NCBI GenBank assembly: GCA_046350055.1
Contig: JAXMBC010000001.1
Location: 5,642,001 to 5,706,000 of the forward strand
DNA length: 64,000 nucleotides
DNA from: JAEUIE01 sp046350055
GTDB lineage: Bacteria > Planctomycetota > Planctomycetia > Gemmatales > HRBIN36
Reading direction: 5' to 3'
Within the stretch, counting starts at the first letter, position 1. Each line of letters starts with the position of its first letter. Below, in pieces: positions 25,166-33,687 of this stretch. The notes beneath the pieces were generated by a model. It had not been told where the DNA came from and ran no database searches. It worked only from the letters and a program-made list of their open reading frames with translations. The translations under genes were made by a program, and so were the position numbers.

Positions 25166-26263
25166 ATGGAACTCCCTGCCCATCTCACTGCACCTCCACT
25201 TCGTCTCACCAGTCGCCTGCCTGGCATCGGTGGGGTATTCAAACAACACTTGGAAGACTTCGTTGTCGAGGAAATCCCAGCATACCTGCCGAGTGGTGAG
25301 GGGGAACACCTCTACCTGTGGATCGAAAAACGGGATATGGGAGCAGAGTACTTTCAGCGGCAGATTGCCCAGCGGTTGGGCATCCCCGTCGGCGAGATTG
25401 GTACTGCAGGGATGAAAGACCGCCGGGCGGTCACCCGGCAATGGGTTTCGGTGCCTGCCAGGTGTGAACCACAGTTAGCCCAACTGGGCAGTGAGGACCT
25501 CAAAGTCTTACAGGTCAGCAAGCACAACAACAAGCTTCGTCCGGGGCACCTGCGAGGCAACCGTTTTGAGATCACCCTGCGCGATGTTCAAGACCCATCC
25601 AGCCTCACAGGCATTCTGGATATCGTACAGTCACAAGGATTGCCCAATTATTATGGCAGCCAGCGCTTTGGCCGGGAACTCGAGACACTGCAGTTAGGCT
25701 GGCGGATGCTGCATGGCGACCGGGTGCGGGTGAACCCATTTGTAAAAAAGCTAGCCCTCTCTGCTATTCAGTCTGCTCTCTTTAACCACTATCTCGCACA
25801 GCGACTTCAGGATGGACTGTTTAGACGTGTGCTGCCGGGCGATGTGATGGCCAAGTGGCCGGTGGGTGGTCTGTTTGTCACACAAGACGCTGCCACCGAA
25901 CAACAACGAATGGATGCCCGCGAACTGGTTCCCACAGGCCCAATGTTTGGGAGCAGGATGAAGGCTGCGGAGAGTGAAGCTGCTGCAAGGGAATTGAAGG
26001 TATTGGAAGAAGCGGGGCTGTCGCTTGAACATTTCAACGCTGGAGGCAGGCTGCTCGAAGGCACGCGGCGGCACAACATCATTTATGTGGAAGAGCTACA
26101 GGTGAGTGTCACAGAGAAGTCGCACGGTCAGGAGACCGGCCACAGCGAAGCGGGAACCGGTCAAATAGTTATCTTGAAGTTCCAGTTGCCTGCAGGATGT
26201 TATGCGACTGTGCTGCTGGACGAGGTTATGAAGACTGCTGCCCCTGTTGCTGACGGCGACTGA
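25166..26263 (+). CDS. truD: tRNA pseudouridine(13) synthase TruD
   Basis: TruD converts U13 of some tRNAs to pseudouridine. The 365-residue protein has the family N-terminus (LEDFVVEEIPAYLPSGEGEHLYLWIEKRD), the catalytic GTAGMKDRRAVTRQWVSV motif (Asp of MKDR), the KHNNKLRPGHLRGNRFEI signature and NYYGSQRFGR, all diagnostic. ATG 25166 (MELPAHLTAPPL) gives the expected length; the upstream extension in frame is not TruD-like. The 3' end overlaps the convergent small gene by 38 bases. Confidence 0.95.
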   Translation: MELPAHLTAPPLRLTSRLPGIGGVFKQHLEDFVVEEIPAYLPSGEGEHLYLWIEKRDMGAEYFQRQIAQRLGIPVGEIGTAGMKDRRAVTRQWVSVPARCEPQLAQLGSEDLKVLQVSKHNNKLRPGHLRGNRFEITLRDVQDPSSLTGILDIVQSQGLPNYYGSQRFGRELETLQLGWRMLHGDRVRVNPFVKKLALSAIQSALFNHYLAQRLQDGLFRRVLPGDVMAKWPVGGLFVTQDAATEQQRMDARELVPTGPMFGSRMKAAESEAAARELKVLEEAGLSLEHFNAGGRLLEGTRRHNIIYVEELQVSVTEKSHGQETGHSEAGTGQIVILKFQLPAGCYATVLLDEVMKTAAPVADGD

Positions 26264-26639
26264 CAAATCCAGGCTGGCCGGGCAGAGGTGTGGGTTCAGC
26301 GATCTTGCGGTAGCCCATAGCATGGAGCACTTCCAGCACTTCGCTCCACGTTGGGAACTGGCGGCCGGCTAAGCGCTTGTAAAGATCCATCTTGCTCATG
26401 AAGTCGATTTCTTCTTCGGTATAGTCCCGTTCGCAGGTCGTTGGGTCTACCTGGCGACGCCGTTCGACCACATTACGGCGATCGGTCCCGCTGCGGCGTT
26501 CAAATGCCACGGGAATGGTCTTCTTGCGACGGTCGTTCGGGGAAACGTTACGGCGGTCGACCGTGGCACGGCGATCCACCGCCAGCACTGCATCGCTGGA
26601 ACGGTCGGAGGCTCGCTTGTTCTGCGTCTTTTCACTCAT
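26226..26639 (-). CDS. Small basic protein with repeated DRR motifs
   Basis: This 137-residue protein starts at ATG 26639 (MSEKTQNKRASD). Its first 90 residues carry DRR or ERR spaced at short intervals (VDRRATVDRRNV, NDRRKK, FERRSGTDRRNVVERRR), like the RRxxxDRR strings found in several bacterial regulators. The C-terminal part (TEEEIDFMSKMDLYKRLAGRQFPTWSEVLEVLHAMGYRKI) is a compact helical domain. I do not know its function. Alternating Arg pairs and Asp suggest a nucleic-acid or anionic-surface contact, but this is inference. The last 38 bases overlap truD on the opposite strand. A longer frame to 26804 exists without support. Confidence 0.6.
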   Translation of the reverse strand: MSEKTQNKRASDRSSDAVLAVDRRATVDRRNVSPNDRRKKTIPVAFERRSGTDRRNVVERRRQVDPTTCERDYTEEEIDFMSKMDLYKRLAGRQFPTWSEVLEVLHAMGYRKIAEPTPLPGQPGFVSRRQQQGQQSS

Positions 26640-26922
26640 GGACACAACCTGGTAAGGAAGTACATCCGTGGATTCAGCTTCATGGTTCATCAGAACGGCA
26701 AGCAAGTCCCACTCGTTGCCACAGGGTTCTATCCTACCGCTGCTGATTTGCATTCGCCATGCTCTTTTCCCAAGGATATGAAAGTGGAGTCCATTCAGCG
26801 TCAAGTGGTAAGACCTGTACGGGCCAGTGGGACCAGTTAAAGCGTAAGGCTCTGCTGCTGGCCAGCGTGTTCATCTGTAGGATGTAGGTAAGGTTTGAAT
26901 GTTTCGTGACTGAGAGAGAACC

Positions 26923-28092
26923 TTGACGAGCACTGCCCAACAGTACCTGGACCAATTGCAACTGCTCGCCTCTTCCATTGCCCTGCTGGCCATGGTCAGC
27001 GGGCTGATTCTCTACATCCTCTGGCGACGCACCGGCATCCCCCGGCAATTGTTAGGCAAGGAACATGCCACCCGCGTTCCGTGGGACTGGCTCGAAGTCT
27101 TCCTGTCGTTTCTCCTCCTGATTGTGGTCTACGAAGGCGTGGTGGGCACAGTACCGTGGGCCAGGCAGAAACTGAAGCCCGAAGCCTACGCAAGCCAGAC
27201 CATCAGCCTGTGGGTCAGCAGCGCGACTGTAGCATTTGACATGGGTTTGGGAGGCGGACTGACAACGGGCCTGGTTTCGGTATCGTTATGGCCGGCGGAA
27301 CAGGAACGCATGCTGCGTGAGAGCCGCGTTCTGATGATCAACAAGATCCTCTTTCTGCCCCTGGCACTTCTTCTGTTCTTCAACATCATACCGAAGCTTT
27401 GTGGAGCAAGAGTTTATCAGTTTGGCCTGCACCTCAATCGCTGGAAGGAAAACTTCACCCTGGGCACGCTGGTGTGGGTAGTACTGACACCATTTTGCAA
27501 AGTGATCTTTCTGATCGTACTGATGCAGTTCTGGGAAACGCTTTGGGGCCGACCCGCAGAGCATCCCCTGACTTCACTACTCTTGCAGGATCCACGCTGG
27601 ACAACCTGGTTGCTGGTAGGTCTGGTGGCTTGTGTGGTGGCACCGCTTAAGGAAGAATTGCTGATGCGCGGTGTTATCCAGCCCTACCTGGTGCGCAATC
27701 CTGTCGTTTCGGATGTGCTGGTGATCATCTCGCTGGTCTACGCCTTTACTATCCTCCTGACACCTGGCACAGGGCCCGACCGTGGTATGGGCCTGGGGCC
27801 TCTGTTTTTCGTTTCGACCATTGCGCCGGGTTACTATCTATTCGAAAAGTGGCTGGAACCCTGGATCAAGGAACCGGGGGCTGCCCGGGGTATATATGCC
27901 ACGTCGATCTTCTTTGCTGCCCTGCACGGCCCCGCCTGGCCGCAGCCTATTCCGCTGTTCCTCTTCAGCCTGGGAGTAGGGCTGCTGGCATACCGCACCC
28001 GTTCCCTGATCGGGCCTATCACAGTGCATGTACTCTTCAACCTGACGACGATGGTTTCAGCCATTCTGGAGTTCTATCCGAAGTGGAAGTGA
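26923..28092 (+). CDS. CPBP-family intramembrane metalloprotease
   Basis: A 389-residue polytopic membrane protein of the CPBP (CAAX protease and bacteriocin-processing, Abi) family. Motif 1 is KEELLMRG (Glu244-Glu245, Arg249). The later His motifs are FAALHG (His335) and VHVLFN (His369, Asn373). About eight hydrophobic segments surround them. Family members act as intramembrane proteases in prenyl-protein processing, bacteriocin immunity or sigma-factor signalling; the role here is not known. The start is TTG 26923 with GAGAGA just upstream; the next ATG is 23 residues in and would cut into the first membrane segment. Confidence 0.85.
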   Translation: MTSTAQQYLDQLQLLASSIALLAMVSGLILYILWRRTGIPRQLLGKEHATRVPWDWLEVFLSFLLLIVVYEGVVGTVPWARQKLKPEAYASQTISLWVSSATVAFDMGLGGGLTTGLVSVSLWPAEQERMLRESRVLMINKILFLPLALLLFFNIIPKLCGARVYQFGLHLNRWKENFTLGTLVWVVLTPFCKVIFLIVLMQFWETLWGRPAEHPLTSLLLQDPRWTTWLLVGLVACVVAPLKEELLMRGVIQPYLVRNPVVSDVLVIISLVYAFTILLTPGTGPDRGMGLGPLFFVSTIAPGYYLFEKWLEPWIKEPGAARGIYATSIFFAALHGPAWPQPIPLFLFSLGVGLLAYRTRSLIGPITVHVLFNLTTMVSAILEFYPKWK

Positions 28093-28138
28093 GGCCGAGC
28101 AGGCTGAACTTAGGCCTCCCCTTTCTGCCGGGGTGAGG

Positions 28139-28144
28139 TATAAT
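28139..28144 (+). promoter_or_regulatory. Possible -10 element before the Fe-S carrier gene
   Basis: A perfect TATAAT sits 35 bases before ATG 28180. No recognisable -35 lies at the right distance, so the call rests on the hexamer and position only. Confidence 0.35.
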
Positions 28145-28179
28145 AGAACAAGTGAACCCTGTACCTGGAGACTCATGCG

Positions 28180-28578
28180 ATGAGTGCTGTCGCAGAATTG
28201 AATACACCCGCTACCACACCTTCGGCTCCGCCCATCACGGTAACAGCCCGGGCTGCTGAAGAAGTTCGCCGTATCGTCGAAGAGCAGCGTGCTGCTGGCG
28301 TACTGGCAGCTGACGAACAGGTTTACCTCCGCGTCTCAGTGAAGGGTGGTGGCTGTTCCGGCTTCCAGAACAAGCTCGACCTCGACCCCAACTACAACGC
28401 CAAGTCTGATGAACTCTTCGAGATCAATGGCGTCGGAGTCGTGGCAGACCGCAAGAGCCTGCTGTACATCAGCGGTGCTACGGTTGACTTCCACAATGAT
28501 CTCAACAAGCGTGGCTTCAGCGTGAGCAACCCCAACGCCAAGACGACATGTGGGTGTGGCAGTTCATTCTCGGTGTAG
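28180..28578 (+). CDS. IscA/HesB-type iron-sulfur cluster carrier
   Basis: This 132-residue A-type carrier binds and passes Fe-S clusters to apoproteins. The three conserved cysteines are Cys59 in GGGCSGF, and Cys124 and Cys126 in TCGCGSSF. It starts with a 20-residue Ala/Pro/Thr-rich extension before the IscA core (ITVTARAAEEVRRIVEE). It is not in an isc or suf cluster here; a terminator follows the stop, so it is probably transcribed alone. It could equally be called erpA-like; the subfamily is not decidable by eye. Confidence 0.92.
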   Translation: MSAVAELNTPATTPSAPPITVTARAAEEVRRIVEEQRAAGVLAADEQVYLRVSVKGGGCSGFQNKLDLDPNYNAKSDELFEINGVGVVADRKSLLYISGATVDFHNDLNKRGFSVSNPNAKTTCGCGSSFSV

Positions 28579-28606
28579 TGCAGAAGCCAGAATTCAAAAG
28601 CCAGAG

Positions 28607-28639
28607 GGGCAGCGTGATAGCACGCTGCCCTTGCGTTTT
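28607..28639 (+). terminator. Rho-independent terminator after the Fe-S carrier gene
   Basis: GGGCAGCGTG and CACGCTGCCC form a 10-bp stem around ATAG, followed by TTGCGTTTT. Confidence 0.85.
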
Positions 28640-28640
28640 G

Positions 28641-28670
28641 TACAAAGCATTATGCTGTAACTACTTTGTA
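28641..28670. promoter_or_regulatory. Inverted repeat, possible operator before the FGE-like gene
   Basis: TACAAAG (28641-28647) and CTTTGTA (28664-28670) are perfect inverted arms 16 bases apart, with GCAT/ATGC nested inside. The pair ends 20 bases before the start of the next gene. Confidence 0.4.
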
Positions 28671-28690
28671 AATGTGATACACTTCAAAAA

Positions 28691-29674
28691 ATGAAGCTGA
28701 AGCTACATCCTGTGGCCGACTATGAGTTTGAGAGATTCAGACTCTACCTGAGCAAGCCAATTGAGGACAGCAAATCCAGACTGGAACAGTTATTTCAATT
28801 GTGGATGCAGGATCGTGCTGAACAGAAACTATGCAGTTGTTTTGTGAAGCATCTCGAAGTTGAGCCTCCCAAGTCTACCAAGCGTATCGATGTCATCTGT
28901 GGCTGGTTCTGTGAGAAGTGCCTCGTGCTGCTTCAGGAGAGAATAGAACGAGAGATTCCGGAAGTAACCCGTATCGAAATCGGGAACAAGCTCACAGATG
29001 CGAAAGCTCCTTCACTTGACTATCTGATTATCGAACCCAAACGTGTTACCTTCGAAAATGGCAAACAGGTGGATGTCGCCCGCTTTGCGATCAGAAGATC
29101 CGTTGTCACAGTGGGTGAGTTTGAACAGTTCGTCAAAGCTACAGGGCTGGTTACACGGGCCGAGCAGGAAAGTGACGAGACGTTCAGATTGAACGTGAAC
29201 ATGCATTTCGTGAAGCCAACTGATCGACATAATTGCAGCGCATATTGTGTTACATACCATGAGGCAGAGGCGTTTGCCCAGTGGGCGGGAGCACGTCTTC
29301 CCACCGAAGCAGAGTGGCTAGCAGCTGCTCTGATCGATGATCGTGTCATGAAGCTTCAGGAGTATGAGCGGTTCATGTTTGGAGGTACTCCTCAATCTCG
29401 CCCCCGAGCACCGCTTGGCTTTAGTGGTCAAGAATGGGTAACTGGAGAGACTGTACAAGAAGACTATGTTCAACTCAGCAATTGGTACGAAATGAACCCC
29501 ATGGCATTCGGATGGGTAAAAGTTGTCGAGGGAGAGAAACTTGCCGTAGCTAGAAGTGGACCGCAGATTGTCCGCTGCGAAGGTTGGCAAAATGCAACAC
29601 AACATCGCATGGTTGCCCCAGCAAGGTGCCACGACATCATGATTACCTTCCGCCTGGCGAAGAATCTGGAGTAG
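28691..29674 (+). CDS. FGE/SUMF1-like protein with Cys-containing N-terminal domain
   Basis: This 327-residue protein has a C-terminal formylglycine-generating-enzyme (FGE-sulfatase) fold from about residue 118: FAIRRSVVTVGEFEQFVKATG, AYCVTYHEAEAFAQWAGARLPTEAEWLAAAL and a final RMVAPARCHDIMITFRL. The RLPTEAEW step is strongly diagnostic, but the usual RGGSW before the end is degenerate (VRCEGWQNATQHR), so it may be a non-catalytic FGE fold. The first 115 residues hold KLCSCF and CGWFCEKC, a possible metal site of unknown kind. No ribosome binding site precedes ATG 28691. It ends at the base next to the convergent lipoate ligase gene, with no gap. Confidence 0.75.
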   Translation: MKLKLHPVADYEFERFRLYLSKPIEDSKSRLEQLFQLWMQDRAEQKLCSCFVKHLEVEPPKSTKRIDVICGWFCEKCLVLLQERIEREIPEVTRIEIGNKLTDAKAPSLDYLIIEPKRVTFENGKQVDVARFAIRRSVVTVGEFEQFVKATGLVTRAEQESDETFRLNVNMHFVKPTDRHNCSAYCVTYHEAEAFAQWAGARLPTEAEWLAAALIDDRVMKLQEYERFMFGGTPQSRPRAPLGFSGQEWVTGETVQEDYVQLSNWYEMNPMAFGWVKVVEGEKLAVARSGPQIVRCEGWQNATQHRMVAPARCHDIMITFRLAKNLE

Positions 29675-30805
29675 TTACCGGATCTCCCCCGTCCACGCTT
29701 CGTTCCCATACTTGCTCGCCACAAGTTGCTCGGCTTCCTGCATCTCCTCATTTCGCAGCGACGAAACTTCACCGCCGAAGCGTTGCTGGAAACTGGCAAA
29801 CAACCTGGCTACCACTTCTTCTCTTGCCAGTCCCGTTTGTCTGACAATCGGGCTGACTCGTTTGGCGGCACTCGCTATCGCTGGTTTATCTGACAACTTC
29901 TCGCGGCCGATGCGGAGGACCCTCACCATCTCGCCGGGGTCCATGTCGTAGGCCATGGTGGTGTGATGCAGTACCACGCCGTTACGACGGGCCTGGGCGG
30001 CACCGCCGATCTTGCCCATGCTGCAGGCAATGTCGTTGAGCGGAGCATGGAAGGCATCCACCCCCAGCGACCGCAGGCCGTCGATCACCCAGCTTTCACA
30101 CACCTGGTACGACTGACGCAGGGGAATACCCGCCAGCAGCTTTTCCGGCAGATACAGCGAATAGGTGATGGCCCCGTGTGGCTGGAGGAACATGGCTCCG
30201 CCACCGGTCATGCGCCGCACGATTCGGATGCCTAGCTTTTCTGCAGCCTGGGTATCCACTTCGTTGAGCACTGACTGGCATCGTCCGAGGATGACAGCCT
30301 GCTCGGTCCAGCGCCAGAAGCGGAGCGTCGCGGGTCGCCTTCCCTGGGCTACCTGCTGGCACAGTACTTCATCGAGCGCGACATTCATGGCAGGTGCGAG
30401 GGCAACCTCAGGCAGAAGGTGCCAGGTACATTGAGTCCAGGGAATGAGCCTGGCCGCCAGTTCATGGGTACTGAGCGGAATTTCGTGAGATGTGGTAGCA
30501 GACTCCAGTTCCACTGCATCGCCACGGGCACGGCAGAGAGCCACAGCCAGGGCATCGGTCGAGGAGCCAAGCAGTTCCACGTCCCAGGGAAGAGCAGCGT
30601 GCAAGCGCGTCTTCCATTCGCCCAGCGACAGCGCCACGGATTGCCCCTGTATCGTCTGGGTCAGTTGCTGGAAAACAGAGGCGGCATGAGTTTCGGGGTG
30701 GATGAAGAAGTCGCCACTGAGGCGGGCAGACTGGATGAGACCATCGACGACCATGAGGTCAACCGCGATGAGTTTGCCCCCTGGCGTCTTGCATTCACCG
30801 TGCAT
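29675..30805 (-). CDS. Lipoate-protein ligase A with the accessory domain at the N-terminus
   Basis: A 376-residue lipoate ligase, which adenylates lipoate and transfers it to E2 or GcvH lysines. Residues 1-95 (GGKLIAVDLMVVDGLIQSARLSGDFF) resemble the accessory domain that sits at the C-terminus of E. coli LplA. The catalytic domain follows, with LRFWRWTEQAVILGRCQS, RRMTGGGAMF (197-206) and DIACSMGKIGGAAQARR holding the catalytic Lys265. The domain order is thus swapped relative to E. coli. Its start overlaps the end of rpe by 11 bases, so it is the last gene of the pentose-phosphate operon. Confidence 0.85.
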   Translation of the reverse strand: MHGECKTPGGKLIAVDLMVVDGLIQSARLSGDFFIHPETHAASVFQQLTQTIQGQSVALSLGEWKTRLHAALPWDVELLGSSTDALAVALCRARGDAVELESATTSHEIPLSTHELAARLIPWTQCTWHLLPEVALAPAMNVALDEVLCQQVAQGRRPATLRFWRWTEQAVILGRCQSVLNEVDTQAAEKLGIRIVRRMTGGGAMFLQPHGAITYSLYLPEKLLAGIPLRQSYQVCESWVIDGLRSLGVDAFHAPLNDIACSMGKIGGAAQARRNGVVLHHTTMAYDMDPGEMVRVLRIGREKLSDKPAIASAAKRVSPIVRQTGLAREEVVARLFASFQQRFGGEVSSLRNEEMQEAEQLVASKYGNEAWTGEIR

Positions 30806-31463
30806 GGACGCATTCCATCAACTGCTTCACGTTACTGGCTACGCTTGCCTTACTGTTGTAGACGGCAGATCCGACGACGAAGACATCGCCCCCGGCAGCA
30901 AAGGCCTCGGGCAGGGTTTGCAGGTTGATGCCCCCATCAACTTCCAGCTCACACGCGGGGTTGTGACGCTGGATGAGTTCGCGAGCAGCACAAATCTTCT
31001 CGGTGCTGCCGGGCAGGTACGACTGTCCGCCGAAGCCGGGCTGCACGCTCATGATGAGGAGCAGATCTATACTGGCAAGGAAGGGTTTAATGGCGGAAAG
31101 GGGCGTGGCGGGGTTCAGCGTTATACCAACTTTCCTGCCTCGGGCTTTCACCGCTTCAATGGTCTGGGCCATCTGCGGGCAAGCTTCAATGTGGAGAATG
31201 ACGCTATCCACCCCAGCATCAAGAAATGCCCCGAGATAGCGATCCGCCTCGCTGATCATGAGATGCGCCTCGAGAGGGATCTTGCAGTGTGGCCTGAGTG
31301 ATGCAGCCACCAGCGGGCCGAAGGAGATGTTGGGAACGAAGTGGCCATCCATGACATCGAGATGGATGCGATCCACGCCGGCCTGGATAGCCTGCTGCAC
31401 CTGTTCGCCCAGTCGGGCGAAGTCGGCAGTCATGATCGAGGGAGCGAGCTTAGGGAGTCGCAT
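30795..31463 (-). CDS. rpe: Ribulose-phosphate 3-epimerase
   Basis: At 222 residues it has the normal length for Rpe, which interconverts ribulose 5-phosphate and xylulose 5-phosphate. The TIM-barrel signatures are all present: LAPSIMTADFARLG, DRIHLDVMDGHFVPNISFGP (metal-binding His and catalytic Asp), LEAHLMISEADRYL, LIMSVQPGFGGQSYLP and ELEVDGGINLQTLPEAFAAGGDVFVVGSAVY. It lies 2 bases after gnd and overlaps lplA, in a run of pentose-phosphate genes. Confidence 0.96.
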   Translation of the reverse strand: MRLPKLAPSIMTADFARLGEQVQQAIQAGVDRIHLDVMDGHFVPNISFGPLVAASLRPHCKIPLEAHLMISEADRYLGAFLDAGVDSVILHIEACPQMAQTIEAVKARGRKVGITLNPATPLSAIKPFLASIDLLLIMSVQPGFGGQSYLPGSTEKICAARELIQRHNPACELEVDGGINLQTLPEAFAAGGDVFVVGSAVYNSKASVASNVKQLMECVHAR

Positions 31464-31465
31464 GG

Positions 31466-32422
31466 TTACTTCTTCTCCACATGCCCACCGAACTGGTAGC
31501 GCATGGCCGAGAGCAACTTCTCGCCAAAGGTGTTGTCCTGCCGAGAGCGGAAGCGGGTGAAGAGGGCATCGGCGAGCGTAGGCACCGGCACGCCCTGCGT
31601 GATGGCGGTTTCAATGGTCCACCGGCCTTCGCCGGAGTCGCCCACCTGGCCGGTGAAACCGTCGAGGCTGGGCTTCTCGGCAAGAGCCTTGGCGATGAGA
31701 TCGAGCAGCCAGGAACTGACCACGCTGCCTCGCCGCCAGACCTCAGCGACATCGCCCAGGTTCAGGTGGTATTGGTCATTGTTCGCCATCGACTTCATGA
31801 GATCGAAGCCTTCGGCGTAGGCTTGCATGAGGCCGTATTCGATACCGTTGTGAACCATTTTGACGAAGTGACCGGCACCGACAGGGCCACAGTGGAGGTA
31901 GCCTTGCTCAGCGGTGCTTGAACTCGTTCGACCAGCGGAGGGAGACAACCCCATGGCTCCCGGTGCTAATGACCGGAAGATGGGTTCCAGATGCTGGAAC
32001 GCTTCGTTCACGCCGCCGATCATCAGGCAGTAGCCTCGCTCCAGGCCCCAGACCCCGCCACTGGTACCAACATCGACGTAGTGAATACCGACTGTTGCCA
32101 GATCCTTACCGCGGCGACGGTCATCGTTGAAATTGGTGTTGCCACCATCGATGATGATGTCCCCTTTGCTCAGCAGGCCCTTGAGCTGGTTGATGCAGTT
32201 TTCGGTGATTTCACCAGCAGGCAGCATCACCCACACTGCTTTGGGACTGGAGAGCTTCTGTACCAGATCAGCGATGGAGCTGCTGGGCAAGGCCCCTTCG
32301 CTGGCGAGTTGCTGGATGGCTTCAGGTTGCGCATCGTAGACAACGCAGGTATGACCGGCCCGGAGCAGCCGACGTACCATATTGCCACCCATTCGGCCCA
32401 GGCCAATCATTCCGAGTTGCAT
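31466..32422 (-). CDS. gnd: 6-phosphogluconate dehydrogenase (short, YqeC/GntZ-like form)
   Basis: A 318-residue decarboxylating 6-phosphogluconate dehydrogenase, shorter than the E. coli enzyme (468), as expected for the short Gnd-related group. The Rossmann motif is GMIGLGRMGGNM. The substrate region has DGGNTNFNDDRRRG and DVGTSGGVWGLERGYCLMIGG, and the catalytic Lys and Asn are in GHFVKMVHNGIEYG. ATG 32422 (MQLGMIGLGRMG) has GGAGA about 8 bases upstream; the frame is open a little further without support. Products feed rpe and tal alongside. Confidence 0.93.
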   Translation of the reverse strand: MQLGMIGLGRMGGNMVRRLLRAGHTCVVYDAQPEAIQQLASEGALPSSSIADLVQKLSSPKAVWVMLPAGEITENCINQLKGLLSKGDIIIDGGNTNFNDDRRRGKDLATVGIHYVDVGTSGGVWGLERGYCLMIGGVNEAFQHLEPIFRSLAPGAMGLSPSAGRTSSSTAEQGYLHCGPVGAGHFVKMVHNGIEYGLMQAYAEGFDLMKSMANNDQYHLNLGDVAEVWRRGSVVSSWLLDLIAKALAEKPSLDGFTGQVGDSGEGRWTIETAITQGVPVPTLADALFTRFRSRQDNTFGEKLLSAMRYQFGGHVEKK

Positions 32423-32433
32423 GCAGGTCTCCG

Positions 32434-32567
32434 ACTCCCCTCTCCCCACCGGTGAGAGAGTCCGGGATTAAGGGGATGATTTCGCGGCGAATCCAATCAA
32501 TCAAACATGAAGGGCTGCGCCGCAGTAATACCCCTCACCCCTAACCCCTCTCCCCGGGGGAGAGGGG
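32434..32567. repeat. C-rich/G-rich palindromic repeats between tal and gnd
   Basis: A perfect 11-bp stem CCCCTCTCCCC/GGGGAGAGGGG lies at 32545-32567. A second, imperfect copy (CCCCTCTCCCCACCGGTGAG) lies near 32437. The unit CCCTCACCCCTAACCCCTCTCCCC is a common REP-like intergenic repeat in planctomycetes and other GC-rich bacteria. It may attenuate the transcript between tal and gnd. Confidence 0.75.
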
Positions 32568-32579
32568 AATCATGGATCG

Positions 32580-33683
32580 TTAACCCGCCTTCTTCGCGAG
32601 TGACCCCAGCAACTGATCAAACGGATCGGCGAACTTCTTCACTGCTTCAGCGAGGAGTTGCTCGGTAACATCCGTGAGCTTGATGCCGGTGGCGGCAAGG
32701 TCGGCCAGTTGCTGACGGGCTTCACTCAAGTGTTGCTTCCAATTGGCGGTGAAGCTGACAGGCTTGGTATCTTTGGCTTGCAAAAGGGCTTCCACGGTAT
32801 CGGGCGGTATGGTGTTGACGGTCCTGGGTGCCACCAGGGCATCGACATATTTGGTCTTGGGGTACGCAGGGTTCTTGGTGCTGGTGCTGGCCCAAAGAAG
32901 TCGTTGCGGTTGAGCGCCAGCTTGTGCCAGTTTTTGCCAGCGTGGACCAGCTTCCAGTTCCAGGAACCTGGCGTAGGCTTCGTAGGCGTTGGCTACAGCG
33001 ATTTTACCCGATAACTTTGCAGCTTGATCGGTCTTCTTAAGCAATTCATCCACCAGGGTATCGATACGGCTGACGAAGAAACTCGCCACGCTCGCGATGT
33101 TCTTCAGAGACTGGCCTGCTGCCAGCCGTTTCTCCAGGCCAGCCATGTGGGCGAGGGCCACTTTCTCGTAGGCTTCTACTGCGAACAGAAGAGTTACATT
33201 GACACTGATACCCCGGCTGAGGAGTTCGGTAATGGCAGGCAGCCCGGCGGGAGTGGCTGGCACCTTGATCATGAGATTGGGACGGTCCACCGCGGCATGC
33301 AATCTCACTGCCTCGGCTATCGTGCCAACAGTATCGTGTGCAAGATGCGGCGAAACTTCGAGACTCACATAGCCATCGATAGCGTTAGTCTTGTCATATA
33401 CCGCACGGAAGAGGTCGGTTGCCTGGCGGATGTCGTCAATGGCCAGCTGTTCGTATAGTGCCTTGGGCTCCCTGATGCCTTTCTGCACCGCAGCCGCGAT
33501 GGCAGCATCGTAATCGTTACCCTGGCCGATGGCTGCTGCGAAGATGGCAGGATTGGAGGTTACGCCAACAATACCGTCTTCAATGAGCTTCTTGAAGCCG
33601 CCGCCCGTAAGCAGGCTGCGTTTCATGTTGTCGTACCACAGACTTTGACCTGTCTGGTAAATGGCATGCAGGGTAGTGGTCAT
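32580..33683 (-). CDS. tal: Transaldolase
   Basis: A 367-residue transaldolase of the longer TalB-related subfamily; it moves dihydroxyacetone units in the non-oxidative pentose-phosphate pathway. The Schiff-base lysine is in NLMIKVPAT (Lys140), preceded by GVTSNPAIFAAAI and SLEVSPHLAHD, and followed by GISVNVTLLFAVEAYEKV and RLLWASTSTKNPAY, all diagnostic. ATG 33683 was used; a TTG at 33695 is also possible, with AAGGA 5 bases upstream. The start touches the stop of the anti-sigma-like gene. A repeat-rich gap of about 157 bases separates it from gnd. Confidence 0.94.
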   Translation of the reverse strand: MTTTLHAIYQTGQSLWYDNMKRSLLTGGGFKKLIEDGIVGVTSNPAIFAAAIGQGNDYDAAIAAAVQKGIREPKALYEQLAIDDIRQATDLFRAVYDKTNAIDGYVSLEVSPHLAHDTVGTIAEAVRLHAAVDRPNLMIKVPATPAGLPAITELLSRGISVNVTLLFAVEAYEKVALAHMAGLEKRLAAGQSLKNIASVASFFVSRIDTLVDELLKKTDQAAKLSGKIAVANAYEAYARFLELEAGPRWQKLAQAGAQPQRLLWASTSTKNPAYPKTKYVDALVAPRTVNTIPPDTVEALLQAKDTKPVSFTANWKQHLSEARQQLADLAATGIKLTDVTEQLLAEAVKKFADPFDQLLGSLAKKAG

Positions 33684-33687
33684 GTTG

